Shown here piece by piece: positions 1 through 9,384 of a DNA stretch of 64,000 bases. The DNA is from Gammaproteobacteria bacterium (GTDB taxonomy: Bacteria > Pseudomonadota > Gammaproteobacteria > Xanthomonadales > SZUA-36). Under the pieces are notes generated by a model. The model saw only the letters and a program-made list of their open reading frames with translations, did not search any database and was not told the DNA's origin. A program made the translations under genes and the position numbers. Each line of letters begins with the position of its first letter. Within the stretch, counting starts at the first letter, position 1. The stretch covers positions 1 through 64,000 of the forward strand of contig JAJFLA010000015.1 in the NCBI GenBank assembly GCA_021772935.1, read 5' to 3'.

Positions 1-2
1 GC

Positions 3-113
3 GGTGGGCTGACGATGATCCTGGGAAATCCGGCACCAATACTGCTTATCGTGATTGGTCTGAAGATCTTTTTCGATGTAAAGGCACACCTGAAACAACA
101 CACAGAGCCCTGA
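3..113 (+). CDS. C-terminal end of a membrane protein, cut by the window edge
   Basis: An open frame enters from the left edge and stops with TGA at 111-113. The 36 visible residues are a hydrophobic stretch (PAPILLIVIGLKIFF) followed by a basic, polar tail (DVKAHLKQHTEP). This looks like the last membrane helix and cytoplasmic tail of an integral membrane protein; the tail resembles what I recall of DUF6498-type proteins, but the fragment is too short to assign. It converges on the minus-strand reductase gene, with only 7 bases between the two stops. Confidence 0.45.
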   Translation, partial: GGLTMILGNPAPILLIVIGLKIFFDVKAHLKQHTEP

Positions 114-120
114 CAGGCTG

Positions 121-1248
121 TTACTGCTGAGGTCGGATCAGATATTTCTCTCCGGTCGCCTGTTTGCCGTATTCGGCCATCACCTGCAGGGACAATGCCT
201 CAGTCAGGGATATCTCCCGGGTATAGTGGCTGGCGAAAGTGGTCTTGAGTCCGGCGGCAACCCGTGCACGTAATTGCATGACTTTTTCAATACCGGCTTT
301 TTGCAGAAATGGCATCAACAGCCAACCACCCAAGCCCCAACAAAACCCGAAATTACGCGTCAGTGTAGTTGGCCCCCTGTCCAGACCACCATAAATATAA
401 ACCTGTTTGTAAACATCCGAACCGTACCGGCTGTACTCTTTCATTGTTTGTGCTGCAGCGGCTTCCATGCAGGTCAGGATCTGGCCAGCGAGCTTGCCAC
501 CACCCGTGGCGTCAAATGCCAATGTAGCACCTGTTTTCAACAGGGCTTCGGTCAAGTCTTTAAAAAAACTACTCTCGCTCGAATTACAGATATAACGGGC
601 GCCAATGTCGCTCAGTATGGTTTCCTGCTCCGGTTTACGCACAATATTAACCACCTCGATACCTTCATCAAGGCAGACACGATTAAGCATTTGTCCGAGA
701 TTTGAAGCTGCCGCGGTGTGTACCAATGCCGTATGTCCCTCTGCACGCATGGTCTCAACCATCGCCAGAGCGGTCATAGGGTTCACAAAGCAGGATGCAC
801 CTTCTGCTGCAGTTGTACCCGTTGGAAACTCCATACACATATAGGCCTTCATAGTCCGATACTGAGCGAACATTTCACCGCCAGCGATACCAACCGTCTT
901 ACCCATCAATGCCTGCGCAGCATCGGCAGAGCCGGCGGCGACAACAACACCCGCACCCTCGTTGCCAACCGCTAGTGATTGCCCCAACCGTGCAGTCACC
1001 AATCTCATTAAGTTAGCTGGAATTTCCGCACTCACAACAGGCCGTTCTGCTGTACCGCTCACCTGGGCAGTACTCATATCTGCTGGGCCGAATAACAGTG
1101 CCAAATCCGACGGGTTCAATGGTGCTGCTTCAATCTTGACGATCACTTCATCCTGAGCGGGCTCCGGTAGCGTCACTTCAAGCAGAGATATCTCGAGGGT
1201 ATTATCATCTTTAATCTTAGAACGTAGTTGTAAACCATTGATCGTCAT
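121..1248 (-). CDS. MDR-superfamily NAD(P)H:quinone oxidoreductase / zinc-type dehydrogenase-like protein
   Basis: The 375-residue protein has the medium-chain dehydrogenase/reductase layout: an N-terminal GroES-like domain with APLNPSDLALL and GNEGAGVVVAAG, then a Rossmann domain with AAASNLGQMLNRVC and FDATGGGKLAGQIL. I do not see the cysteine set of a structural zinc site, so a quinone/enoyl-type reductase is more likely than an alcohol dehydrogenase. AAAGGATAATAT directly before the ATG is a good ribosome site. It is a single gene at the edge of the acyl-CoA catabolic region. The substrate is unknown. Confidence 0.8.
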   Translation of the reverse strand: MTINGLQLRSKIKDDNTLEISLLEVTLPEPAQDEVIVKIEAAPLNPSDLALLFGPADMSTAQVSGTAERPVVSAEIPANLMRLVTARLGQSLAVGNEGAGVVVAAGSADAAQALMGKTVGIAGGEMFAQYRTMKAYMCMEFPTGTTAAEGASCFVNPMTALAMVETMRAEGHTALVHTAAASNLGQMLNRVCLDEGIEVVNIVRKPEQETILSDIGARYICNSSESSFFKDLTEALLKTGATLAFDATGGGKLAGQILTCMEAAAAQTMKEYSRYGSDVYKQVYIYGGLDRGPTTLTRNFGFCWGLGGWLLMPFLQKAGIEKVMQLRARVAAGLKTTFASHYTREISLTEALSLQVMAEYGKQATGEKYLIRPQQ

Positions 1249-1294
1249 ATATTATCCTTTTAAATTTTCCTGGTATTAAGATCAATGGGATGAA

Positions 1295-1344
1295 CGGTTG
1301 AGCTGGACCCGTGTAGGTAACACGAGTCCAGGGGTGGTCAACCG
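1295..1344. other. Imperfect hairpin upstream of the MDR gene
   Basis: CGGTTGA and TCAACCG enclose inner pairs (TGGAC/GTCCA and GTGT/ACAC) with a five-base loop AGGTA. There is no T-run on either strand, so it is not a standard terminator. It lies between the MDR reductase start and the CsgG-like gene end and may stabilise the 3' end of the csgG-like transcript. Confidence 0.35.
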
Positions 1345-1415
1345 ATAGCACCTACAATTGACTTGTTTACAATGCATCGTGGTTGGAAAAACCGCTAGCT
1401 GAGCACGCAAACGCT

Positions 1416-2333
1416 TCAGGGCAGATGAATAGTCATACCTTTTGCCACGGCCGACGCACTGCCTGAAGTGACGCTGGCAATAGACAGCTTCTCTTTAACC
1501 TTGTTGACCGACAGACGTGCCACCTCGGTCATGTCCTCATCGAGGATTTCACCCGTGTCCGGATCACGTATCACTTCAACTTTACCAACAGTGAAAACCT
1601 GACCGACTGTGATACCTTCTCTCGCACCACGATTGAGATAAACCTTATCGCCTTTCACCATTACCACTGAACCGGTCCAGGTAAAATTTGGTATTTGTTC
1701 GAGTAAAAACGCAACCGCTTCTGCACTAGCATTTTGTACCGCGATGCCAACGTTATCTTTCTTGTTGCCACCAAATGCACCGCCCCAGCTTCCGGTTGAA
1801 TAGCCAGCATTCAGCTTTGATTTCTTATGTGTGCCCACGACACTCTTGGAGGCGACTACCTGACCCGTTGTTGAGTCTACGATATAGATTGTTGCATTGA
1901 CTTCACCGGTGCCGCCACCGCCACCAATTTTGAAACCCTTGATACGAATTCCACCGCCCTTACCACCAGTGTCACCCTGGACATGGGTAATTGCACCCTT
2001 GACAAGTAACTGGGCCGGTGTCATTTGCCCGGTTACGGGAGCTTTTTTACCGCCGGCAGTGCGCCCGGATGCTGCAAAGTCCTGCTCACCCAGGGCCGCA
2101 GACCGCATATCAGTCTCACCCAGCACGATAAACCTTCCGGTCTGGTTAAGCATGTCGGTCAATACCGTACCCCAGGCATCACCGATATCCCACTGGCCAT
2201 GCCAACCGGCTTTGTTCTCAAATTTTGTCACAGTAATGGAGTAGCGAAGACCGCCTTCAGCATCTTTTGCCATCACCGGTAACGCCATAGCAAAAGCAAT
2301 TAGCACCAAAAATAATTTCAGAACTCTTCTCAT
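1416..2333 (-). CDS. CsgG/HfaB-family exported protein
   Basis: A protein of about 305 residues with a Sec signal (MRRVLKLFLVLIAFAMALPVMA, cleavage probably after the last A) and the CsgG domain: SITVTKFENKAG, GDAWGTVLTDMLNQTGRFIVLGE, VKGAITHVQGDTGG, ATIYIVDSTTGQVVASKSVVG. A C-terminal part (KGDKVYLNRGAREGITVGQVF) resembles the add-on domain of such proteins. No lipobox cysteine is seen, so it is probably periplasmic and not the lipoprotein curli pore. Two upstream ATGs are in frame; GGAG seven bases before the ATG at 2333 favours that start. No curli genes are nearby. Role unknown, possibly an envelope assembly cofactor. Confidence 0.75.
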   Translation of the reverse strand: MRRVLKLFLVLIAFAMALPVMAKDAEGGLRYSITVTKFENKAGWHGQWDIGDAWGTVLTDMLNQTGRFIVLGETDMRSAALGEQDFAASGRTAGGKKAPVTGQMTPAQLLVKGAITHVQGDTGGKGGGIRIKGFKIGGGGGTGEVNATIYIVDSTTGQVVASKSVVGTHKKSKLNAGYSTGSWGGAFGGNKKDNVGIAVQNASAEAVAFLLEQIPNFTWTGSVVMVKGDKVYLNRGAREGITVGQVFTVGKVEVIRDPDTGEILDEDMTEVARLSVNKVKEKLSIASVTSGSASAVAKGMTIHLP

Positions 2334-2504
2334 GATCATTCTCCGTCGTACAAAATGCACCAACTGCAAAACTGGGTAATTGAATTCTCCAGCCTGAAAA
2401 AAATAAGCGTCTCGGACCAATGTAACTGATTATAACCATTTACTACATTGACTTGCCTGCAAGAAGTGAATTAAGCCAAGCCAGGTTGCCAGCACTGTTG
2501 TGAT

Positions 2505-4283
2505 TCAGAACTGCTCTACCTCAAGGGCCATCATACTTCCGCTACCTGACTTGACCGTTGCAAGATAACTGACCGTGCGTGGTAACAGGTGGTCAAAATA
2601 GAACTGTGCCGTCACCTGCTTGGCTTCCAAAAATGCCACATCACCCCCACCTGCCTGCAACAATTGCACCGCCTTGAGTGCCGATCGCCCCATGATCCAC
2701 CCACCGCACAAATAACCCATCAGCATCATGAAATTAACACTGACTCCACCAGCAACGTTCCGATCCTGCGTTGCATGCTCCAGCAACCACGCCCTCGCCT
2801 CGCCAGCGGAACCTACCGCTTTCATCAACGAGGAAGCCATCCCGGCAAGACTGTCTACAGCGGACATATTTTCTGCAGTGACCTGCATTTCATCCAGTAA
2901 TTCCTGCAAGGCCGCACCATCGTCACCGAGTGTTTTACGACCGACCAGGTCTAATCCCTGGATACCTGTTGTTCCCTCATAAATAGTCATGATGCGCGCA
3001 TCGCGGTAGTGCTGGGCACTGCCTGTTTCCTCGACATAACCCATACCGCCGTGGACCTGGGTACCCAGGTAGGTAACTTCCTGAGATAATTCCGAGATCC
3101 AGCCTTTAACAATGGGTGTGTATACGCCGGTTCGCGCTGCGTATCGTTGAGCATCTTCCGGACTTTTTGCCGAGTGTTCCCGATCACCCTCCGCCGCCGC
3201 GACATAGATCAACCCACGCATAGCTTCGGTTGCCGACTTCATCACCATTAACATACGTCGTACATCCGGGAATTCGATGATCGGGTAACGGGAGCCATCA
3301 CTGCGCGTACCCTGTAAACGTTCTTTGGCGTAGGCCAGCGCCTGCTGATAGGAACGCTCGGAAACACCAAGACTCTGCAGGCCAACACCCTGGCGGGCTT
3401 CATTCATCATTGTAAACATGGCCAACAAACCATTATGCGGTTGACCAACCAGGTAACCGACCGCACCGCCATTGTCGCCAAAACTCATGGTGCAGGTCGG
3501 ACTGCCGTGAATTCCCAGTTTGTGTTCAATACCCACACAATACACATCATTGCGCTTACCGGGGCGACCATTTTCATCAAGCAGAAATTTTGGTACCAGA
3601 AACAGCGAAATCCCCCTGACACCTGCGGGAGCGTCCGGCAATCGGGCCAGCACCAGGTGAATGACGTTTTCCGTCATTTGGTGATCACCCCAGGTGATAA
3701 ATATTTTCTGTCCAGTAATCAGAAAATGGTCTTCTTCCGGTACCGCTTTGGTGGTCACCGCTGCAAGGTCGGAACCCGCAGCGGGCTCGGTGAGACACAT
3801 CGAACCGGTCCACTCACCACTGATCATGTCGGGCAGGTAGCTGTGTTTCATTTCATCGGAGCCATGCGCTGCAATGGCCGCGACCGCACCAGTCGTGAGC
3901 AAAGGACACAAAGAAAAAGCGACACAGGCGGAATCCCAGACTTCTACCACGGCAGCCCCCAACGCCTTCGGCATGCCCTGACCACCGAATTCTTCATCGC
4001 CATAGAGTGAAGCCCAGCCATTGTCAACGTATTGACGGTATGCTTCGGCGAAGCCTGGAGTCTCCTGCACGCCGTTTTCTTCAAGTTTGGCGCCCAACTC
4101 GTCACCAATGGCATTCAACGGAGCCAGGACTTCGCTGCCCAGACGACCCGCCTCCTCCAAAATGGCAAGAGCCAGCTCGGCGTTCACCTCTTCCAAACCC
4201 GCATCCAGACACATCTGGTCAAAATCGAGCAGGTCATTGAGTAAAAACGTAGCATCTTTATAGGGGAAACGGTATTCGCTCAT
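2505..4283 (-). CDS. Acyl-CoA dehydrogenase, long DmdC/FadE-like type
   Basis: About 592 residues, longer than the 380-400 of classical acyl-CoA dehydrogenases. It has the N-terminal extension (YRFPYKDATFLLNDLL) and the C-terminal helical extension typical of the DmdC-like branch. The FAD/substrate motifs CLTEPAAGSDLAAVTTKA, KIFITWGDHQM, MMNEARQGVGLQSLG, QVHGGMGYVEE and MTIYEGTTGIQ are present. The closest group I can recall is 3-methylmercaptopropionyl-CoA dehydrogenase and relatives, but substrate cannot be told by eye. MSEYRF at 4283 is preferred over an ATG six codons upstream because a GGAA site precedes it and the family starts there. It faces the KstD-like gene divergently. Confidence 0.85.
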   Translation of the reverse strand: MSEYRFPYKDATFLLNDLLDFDQMCLDAGLEEVNAELALAILEEAGRLGSEVLAPLNAIGDELGAKLEENGVQETPGFAEAYRQYVDNGWASLYGDEEFGGQGMPKALGAAVVEVWDSACVAFSLCPLLTTGAVAAIAAHGSDEMKHSYLPDMISGEWTGSMCLTEPAAGSDLAAVTTKAVPEEDHFLITGQKIFITWGDHQMTENVIHLVLARLPDAPAGVRGISLFLVPKFLLDENGRPGKRNDVYCVGIEHKLGIHGSPTCTMSFGDNGGAVGYLVGQPHNGLLAMFTMMNEARQGVGLQSLGVSERSYQQALAYAKERLQGTRSDGSRYPIIEFPDVRRMLMVMKSATEAMRGLIYVAAAEGDREHSAKSPEDAQRYAARTGVYTPIVKGWISELSQEVTYLGTQVHGGMGYVEETGSAQHYRDARIMTIYEGTTGIQGLDLVGRKTLGDDGAALQELLDEMQVTAENMSAVDSLAGMASSLMKAVGSAGEARAWLLEHATQDRNVAGGVSVNFMMLMGYLCGGWIMGRSALKAVQLLQAGGGDVAFLEAKQVTAQFYFDHLLPRTVSYLATVKSGSGSMMALEVEQF

Positions 4284-4364
4284 GAGATACAATTCCTGCA
4301 TGTAAAATAGTGTGTTTTAACGCGCTTATATTATGAACAATTCTTGTCTTCGAGGAAACTGCCA

Positions 4365-6005
4365 GTGCATAAAAAAATACAATATGACGTTGCCATTGTC
4401 GGGGCTGGACTGGCAGGTATAAGTGCGGCACTCGAACTACTCGAGCAGAATTTAAAAATCGCCATCATTGACCGGGATTCCGAAGAAAATTTTGGAGGTC
4501 TCGCGATGAACTCCCTCGGTGGCATGACCCTGGTCAATACCCCCATACAACGCCTCAACGGTATTCACGACAGTCCCGAAACAGCCCTGAGGGACTGGCA
4601 ATCTTTTGCTCAGTTCCCGGATAGTGACAGCTGGCCAAAGCAATGGGCTGAACTATACGTAAACCGTAGCGTCGATGACATTTACAACTGGCTCAGGCCC
4701 AAGGGGATTAAATTTTTCCCCATCCCCCACTGGGTAGAACGAGGTGAGTCTGGTGATGGCAACTCGCTGCCCCGTTACCATATTATTTGGGGTACCGGGC
4801 AACATCTTATGCGGACCCTGATTAATGAACTCAAGCAACATGCGAAGGCTGCCAATCTGACCTGTCTCTTCAATCACAAAGTAGAATCACTACTTTTACA
4901 AAACCAGAGCATTTCAGGGGTACGGGGATGTCTGGAAGAAAGCGGGCAGGAATTTGAGATTGACGCCCCCATCGTCGTATTGGCAAGTGGTGGTATCAAT
5001 GGTGATATCAATCGAGTTAAACAGGAATGGGATAAATCCTGGGGTAAAGCACCTGAACACATCCTTAATGGCGCACACAAATATGCGGATGGTACAGTCC
5101 ACGATGCGGTCGAAAAAATCAACGGCAAAGTCACCAATCTACATCAAATGTGGAACTATGCTGCGGGTATCCATCACCCAGACCCGCATATCCCTAAAGA
5201 AGGTTTGAGCCTGATCCCCCCGAAATCAGCACTCTGGTTGGACGCAACAGGAAAACGTTTTGGCCCCACGCCGCTGGTAACCGGCTTCGATACCCATCTC
5301 ATATGCAAACGCATCGCCCAGGACCCGTATGGTTACAGTTGGCAGGTAATGAATTGGAAAATCGCCTTGAAGGAGATCGCCGTGTCAGGTGCCGAAAGCA
5401 ATCCAGCATTTCGTGACCGGAAAATATTCCAGCTGGTACGGGAGATATCCATGGGTAACCACAGACTGCTGCAGTCCCTCGTCGACACATGCGAAGATGT
5501 TGTTATTGCTAACAATCTTGAAGAGCTGGTGGATAAAATGAACCACCTGAATGCCAATAGTCAAAGCGTGGGAAGGGGTTGTGTTGATCTTGCTACTATC
5601 AGACAATCCATTCAACGCTACGATGAACAGATTGAGCTTGGTAAAGAATTTCACAACGATGAGCAACTAAGACGTTTAAGCCAGGTCAGAAACTGGCGTG
5701 GTGATAGGTCACGTACTTGTAAATTTGAGAAAATCTTAAACAATAAATCCATGCCACTGGTTGCATTTCGGGAGTTTATCGTCAGCCGCAAAAGCATGGG
5801 TGGCATTCAAACGGATCTGGAAAGCCGTGTACTTTCGTCTGCTGGAGAGCCGATACCCGGTCTGTATGCAGCTGGTGAGGCTGCCGGCTTCGGCGGAGGC
5901 GGCATCAATGGGCTAAAATCGCTGGAGGGTACTTTTATTTCCAATTGTATTTTAAATGCCCGGATGGCGACACGCTCTATCACTAGCCAGCCATTGACCC
6001 CATAA
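4365..6005 (+). CDS. FAD-dependent oxidoreductase, KstD/fumarate-reductase-like (COG3573 type)
   Basis: About 546 residues with an N-terminal dinucleotide fold (VAIVGAGLAGISAALELLE, then IIDRDSEENFGGLAMNS) and a C-terminal flavin signature (GLYAAGEAAGFGGGGING, SLEGTFISNCI). This is the fold of 3-ketosteroid dehydrogenase and soluble fumarate-reductase flavoproteins, which move hydride between FAD and the alpha-beta carbons of a carbonyl compound. A GTG at 4365 with GAGGA eight bases upstream is chosen over a TTG seven codons earlier. The ThDP enzyme follows after 30 bases, so the two are probably one operon. The substrate is unknown. Confidence 0.8.
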   Translation: MHKKIQYDVAIVGAGLAGISAALELLEQNLKIAIIDRDSEENFGGLAMNSLGGMTLVNTPIQRLNGIHDSPETALRDWQSFAQFPDSDSWPKQWAELYVNRSVDDIYNWLRPKGIKFFPIPHWVERGESGDGNSLPRYHIIWGTGQHLMRTLINELKQHAKAANLTCLFNHKVESLLLQNQSISGVRGCLEESGQEFEIDAPIVVLASGGINGDINRVKQEWDKSWGKAPEHILNGAHKYADGTVHDAVEKINGKVTNLHQMWNYAAGIHHPDPHIPKEGLSLIPPKSALWLDATGKRFGPTPLVTGFDTHLICKRIAQDPYGYSWQVMNWKIALKEIAVSGAESNPAFRDRKIFQLVREISMGNHRLLQSLVDTCEDVVIANNLEELVDKMNHLNANSQSVGRGCVDLATIRQSIQRYDEQIELGKEFHNDEQLRRLSQVRNWRGDRSRTCKFEKILNNKSMPLVAFREFIVSRKSMGGIQTDLESRVLSSAGEPIPGLYAAGEAAGFGGGGINGLKSLEGTFISNCILNARMATRSITSQPLTP

Positions 6006-6035
6006 TCATATAATGACAAAGCCAAGAGGTTCCGG

Positions 6036-7769
6036 ATGAAAAAGACAGGCGCATGGTTGGTACGCTACGCCCTTGAACAAATAGGAGTCAAACACACTTT
6101 TGGTATTCCGGGGGTTCACAATACCGAAATATATGATGAACTCAATACATCCGAACTGATCCGTCCCATTCTCGTCACTCATGAAGGTGGTGCAGCTTTT
6201 ATGGCCGATGCCTTTAGCCGGACATCAGATGACATTGGCACCCTGCTCATCGTTCCGGCAGCGGGGGTTACTCAGGCGGCCAGCGGCATTGGTGAGGCAT
6301 TCCTGGATGGCATTCCGATGTTGATTATTTGTGGTGGTATCCGGACAGATAGTGACAAAAAATATCAATTACACGAAGTAGACCAGCATGCCCTGTTAGC
6401 CCCCATTACCAAAAAAACTTATAAAATTGAAGCTCACGAACAGATAATCCCCGCCATTTACGAGGCTTATCAAATCGCCACTTCAGGTGAGCCGGGCCCG
6501 GTTTTTATAGAAGTGCCAGTCAATTTACAACTATTCCCGGCAGAGGTGCCAGAGCCCCAGCCATTTGTTGCTATGGCGAAAGAAGTTGATCTTGATCACG
6601 ACGCAATTCAACAGGCTGCACAAAAACTATATGCGGCCAAAAGCCCGGGTTTGTTTTTGGGTTGGGGTTGCGTTGATGCCACTGGACAATCGGTTAACAT
6701 CGCTGAATTTCTCAATGCACCAGTATCAACCACATTACAGGGATTAAGCAGTTTCCCCGCCAACAACCCACTGCATACTGGAATGAGCTTTGGCCAGGCC
6801 GCTGTTCCAGCCGCTGAGAACGCATTCAAGAACTGTGATTGCATGCTGGCCGTCGGTACCCGCTTTGGTGAGATCGCAACCGGTAGTTTTGGCGTTAAGC
6901 CACCAAAAGACCTGATCCATATCGATATAAACCCCGAAGTCTTCAGTGCCAACTACCCTGCCGCCATCAGTATCGAAGGTGATGCCGGCGAGGTATTAGC
7001 TGAACTTCTTAAATCACTGCAAAGTCTCGGCAAACCCAAGGCCGACGATAGCAAATTAAAATCTGCCATTAAAAAAGACAAAATGGCGTATTTGCAAGAG
7101 TGGCTCAGGCATGACAGCAAGGGTCGTGTAAATCCAGCCAATTTCTTCATTGAACTGCGCAGACAGTTGGAAGATGATGCCATCGTGGTTGCCGACGACG
7201 GCAACCACACTTTCTTGACGGCCGAGCTGATGCCTATCCATACACCACGGGGTTTCATCTCTCCGACCGATTTCAACTGTATGGGGTACTGCACACCCGG
7301 GGTGACTGCCGCCAAGCTGGCCAACCCGGACAAACAGGTTGTCGGTATTATAGGCGACGGTGCATTTTTAATGACCTGTATGGAGACACTGACCGCGTCT
7401 TCCCTCGGTACCGGCGCGGTATATTTTGTATTTAACGATGGTGAATTATCTCAAATTTCCCAGGCCCAGGAGATCCCCTATAACCGCAAGACCTGTTCTG
7501 TCTTGCCCGAAATGAAGATTAGCGGTGTTGCTGATGCAACAGGCTGCGAATTCATTTGTATCAGCGATGACAGTGACTGTGCAAAAGGCATCCACCAGGC
7601 TCTGGCCTACGCTGCACAAAACAAACCGGTTATCGTCGATGTGAAAATTGATTATTCCAAACGCACACGCTTCACCAAGGGTATCGTAAAAACGAATCTG
7701 GAACGCTTCACCCTGGGCAACAAGGCTCGCTTTGTGGGCCGTGCACTTCTGAGGAAAGTGACGGGTTAA
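6036..7769 (+). CDS. Thiamine-diphosphate-dependent enzyme, acetolactate-synthase-like
   Basis: At 577 residues this has the three-domain layout of the acetolactate synthase / 2-oxoacid decarboxylase family. The N-terminal PYR domain has the catalytic glutamate in VTHEGGAAFMADAFSR. A central domain (GWGCVDATGQS, HIDINPEVFSANYP) follows. The C-terminal ThDP domain has the GDG...N metal motif (IIGDGAFLMTCME, FVFNDGELSQI). The start has AGAGG nine bases upstream. Pairing with a KstD-like flavoprotein and not with an ilvN-type small subunit argues against valine/isoleucine biosynthesis. A C-C bond cleavage or benzoin-type role in ring catabolism is possible but not shown. Confidence 0.82.
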   Translation: MKKTGAWLVRYALEQIGVKHTFGIPGVHNTEIYDELNTSELIRPILVTHEGGAAFMADAFSRTSDDIGTLLIVPAAGVTQAASGIGEAFLDGIPMLIICGGIRTDSDKKYQLHEVDQHALLAPITKKTYKIEAHEQIIPAIYEAYQIATSGEPGPVFIEVPVNLQLFPAEVPEPQPFVAMAKEVDLDHDAIQQAAQKLYAAKSPGLFLGWGCVDATGQSVNIAEFLNAPVSTTLQGLSSFPANNPLHTGMSFGQAAVPAAENAFKNCDCMLAVGTRFGEIATGSFGVKPPKDLIHIDINPEVFSANYPAAISIEGDAGEVLAELLKSLQSLGKPKADDSKLKSAIKKDKMAYLQEWLRHDSKGRVNPANFFIELRRQLEDDAIVVADDGNHTFLTAELMPIHTPRGFISPTDFNCMGYCTPGVTAAKLANPDKQVVGIIGDGAFLMTCMETLTASSLGTGAVYFVFNDGELSQISQAQEIPYNRKTCSVLPEMKISGVADATGCEFICISDDSDCAKGIHQALAYAAQNKPVIVDVKIDYSKRTRFTKGIVKTNLERFTLGNKARFVGRALLRKVTG

Positions 7770-7785
7770 CCCGCAGGCATAATCG

Positions 7786-7902
7786 GAACCGGGGTCAGAC
7801 TCAAATGCATTTAATGTCCCGTGTAGAACCGGGGTCAGACTCAAATGCATTTAATGTTCCGTGTAATTACAACTAATGGTTGGTGCATTTGAATCTGACC
7901 CC
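7786..7902. repeat. GGGGTCAG-type repeat: two 40-bp tandem copies and an inverted copy
   Basis: A 40-bp unit beginning GAACCGGGGTCAGACTCAAA occurs at 7786-7825 and again at 7826-7865 with one base different. At 7884-7902 the reverse complement of its core returns (TGCATTTGAATCTGACCCC, 18 of 19 matching), so the DNA can fold back. It fills the convergent gap between the ThDP enzyme and OYE genes. Repeats of this look commonly accompany REP-associated Y1 (RAYT) transposases in proteobacteria, from memory; no transposase is present here. A related copy lies at 26843-26887. Confidence 0.7.
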
Positions 7903-7931
7903 TGATTTGTTTGACCCCTGCTTTTCCCAGA

Positions 7932-9383
7932 TCAAGGTTTCCATGGCGGCGCAGTGAGTCGTCGCCTTCCATCCCGACTCAACTTGACCCCAGGCTGATC
8001 CAGACCGATCCGGTCCCACAGTTTGCAAGTCACTTGCTTGTGTTTCTGGTCAAGACCTTCGCAGGAATTAGTATATTCACACAGATTAACCTCGTCACCA
8101 CGACCCATGCGCAGTTTAAGAAACCAGTCGGGGTCTGCGAGGCTTTGCCTTGCTGCGCCGATGATGTCGGCCGTTCCTTCACTCAAAGCAGCTTCGGCTT
8201 GCTCAAAACTATGGATACCACCCGCAACCACAACCGGTGTCTCAAACCCAGCCTGACGGATAGCTTCACGAATGGCAGCAACCGGGCCAAAATTACGGCC
8301 AAACGGCCCCTTTTCATCAGACACATACGATGGCATGCATTCGTAGCCACTTAAGCCCGTGTATGGGTAAACCGCCCAACCTGGCTTTGGCTGGGCAGCA
8401 TCTTCGAATTTGCCACCACGGGAAATTGAGACAAAGTCCATCCCGGCACGTGCAAACTCAATACCAAAATATTTTGCATCCTCGACATCACTGCCGGCAT
8501 CGATGCATTCATCACTCAGATAACGACAACCAACAGCATAATCATCACCAACCCTTTCTCTGACCCGTGTGTAGACTTCCAGTGGCAAACGTAAACGATT
8601 CTCCCTGGAGCCTCCGTAGCCATCATCACGATGGTTGCGTGCGGACAGAAATGAAGCCATTGTGTAAGCATGTGCATAATGCAGTTCAACCCCGTCCATA
8701 CCGGCCTGCTGCGCACGTCCAGCCGCGGCCGCAAACAGATTCGGCAGCACCTCGGGCAATTCACGGATGTGTGGTAAATGAAGGTCGGTGACACGCTCAC
8801 GAAACCCCCGACTCAGGCTTTCGTACTCCCGTGCTGTCAATATTGCTTTCAACGCCTCATCTGTCAGCGCAAGCAGTTTTTTCCGGATTTCTGTCTCACA
8901 ATCATCTTCAGCATTGAGTCGCTGACGATGATTATCGGTGATTTCAAGAAAACGGCTGATAAACTTTTCACGCTCAGGCCGGCGCCTGATAGACAGGAAA
9001 TCAATGACCTGAATATACAAGCGGGTATGGCCATCACTGGCATTACGCACCACGTCGCTTAGCTCTGATAAACCGGGGATAAAACGGTCATCCCCCATAC
9101 GCAGCAATGGTCCGCTAGGAATATCCCGGATGCCGGTCGCCTCAACAACCAAAGCACCCGGCTTGCCGAGTGCCATGCGTTCATACCAATCCAGAATATC
9201 ATCAGTTACGAAGCCCTCCTCGCTGGCGCGCCAGGGAACCATTGCCGGCACCCAGGTACGTTGCTCGAGTTGCAGGTTTTTGTAACTGATTGGGCTAAAG
9301 AGTTGTGCTTGCTGTGCCTCAGTGCCAGTGGGTGGCTGCCCAGCATTGGCTTTATATTTTATTCGTTGGGGCGGTCGATACAT
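7932..9383 (-). CDS. NADH:flavin oxidoreductase, old yellow enzyme family (single-domain)
   Basis: About 483 residues forming an OYE-type TIM barrel: LFSPISYKNLQLEQRTWVPA at the start of the barrel, then GVELHYAHAYTMASFLSARN, RDDGYGGSRENRLRLPLEV (FMN/substrate signature) and ETPVVVAGGI. A cysteine-rich end (CEYTNSCEGL, KQVTCKLWDR) replaces the iron-sulfur and FAD domains of longer relatives. The ATG at 9383 is one base after the ridA stop, indicating translational coupling; an upstream ATG would overlap ridA by 50 bases. It is the last gene of the aminobenzoyl-CoA-like operon and probably reduces an unsaturated ring or acyl intermediate. Confidence 0.82.
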   Translation of the reverse strand: MYRPPQRIKYKANAGQPPTGTEAQQAQLFSPISYKNLQLEQRTWVPAMVPWRASEEGFVTDDILDWYERMALGKPGALVVEATGIRDIPSGPLLRMGDDRFIPGLSELSDVVRNASDGHTRLYIQVIDFLSIRRRPEREKFISRFLEITDNHRQRLNAEDDCETEIRKKLLALTDEALKAILTAREYESLSRGFRERVTDLHLPHIRELPEVLPNLFAAAAGRAQQAGMDGVELHYAHAYTMASFLSARNHRDDGYGGSRENRLRLPLEVYTRVRERVGDDYAVGCRYLSDECIDAGSDVEDAKYFGIEFARAGMDFVSISRGGKFEDAAQPKPGWAVYPYTGLSGYECMPSYVSDEKGPFGRNFGPVAAIREAIRQAGFETPVVVAGGIHSFEQAEAALSEGTADIIGAARQSLADPDWFLKLRMGRGDEVNLCEYTNSCEGLDQKHKQVTCKLWDRIGLDQPGVKLSRDGRRRLTAPPWKP

Positions 9384-9384
9384 A

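Noticed and set aside
6036-7769. Biosynthetic acetolactate synthase IlvB
   Set aside because: No regulatory subunit gene is adjacent and the partner gene is a KstD-like flavoprotein in a catabolic region.
7762-7773. CGGGTTAACCCG palindrome over the ThDP-enzyme stop codon as a terminator
   Set aside because: No T-run follows and the palindrome has no room for a loop.
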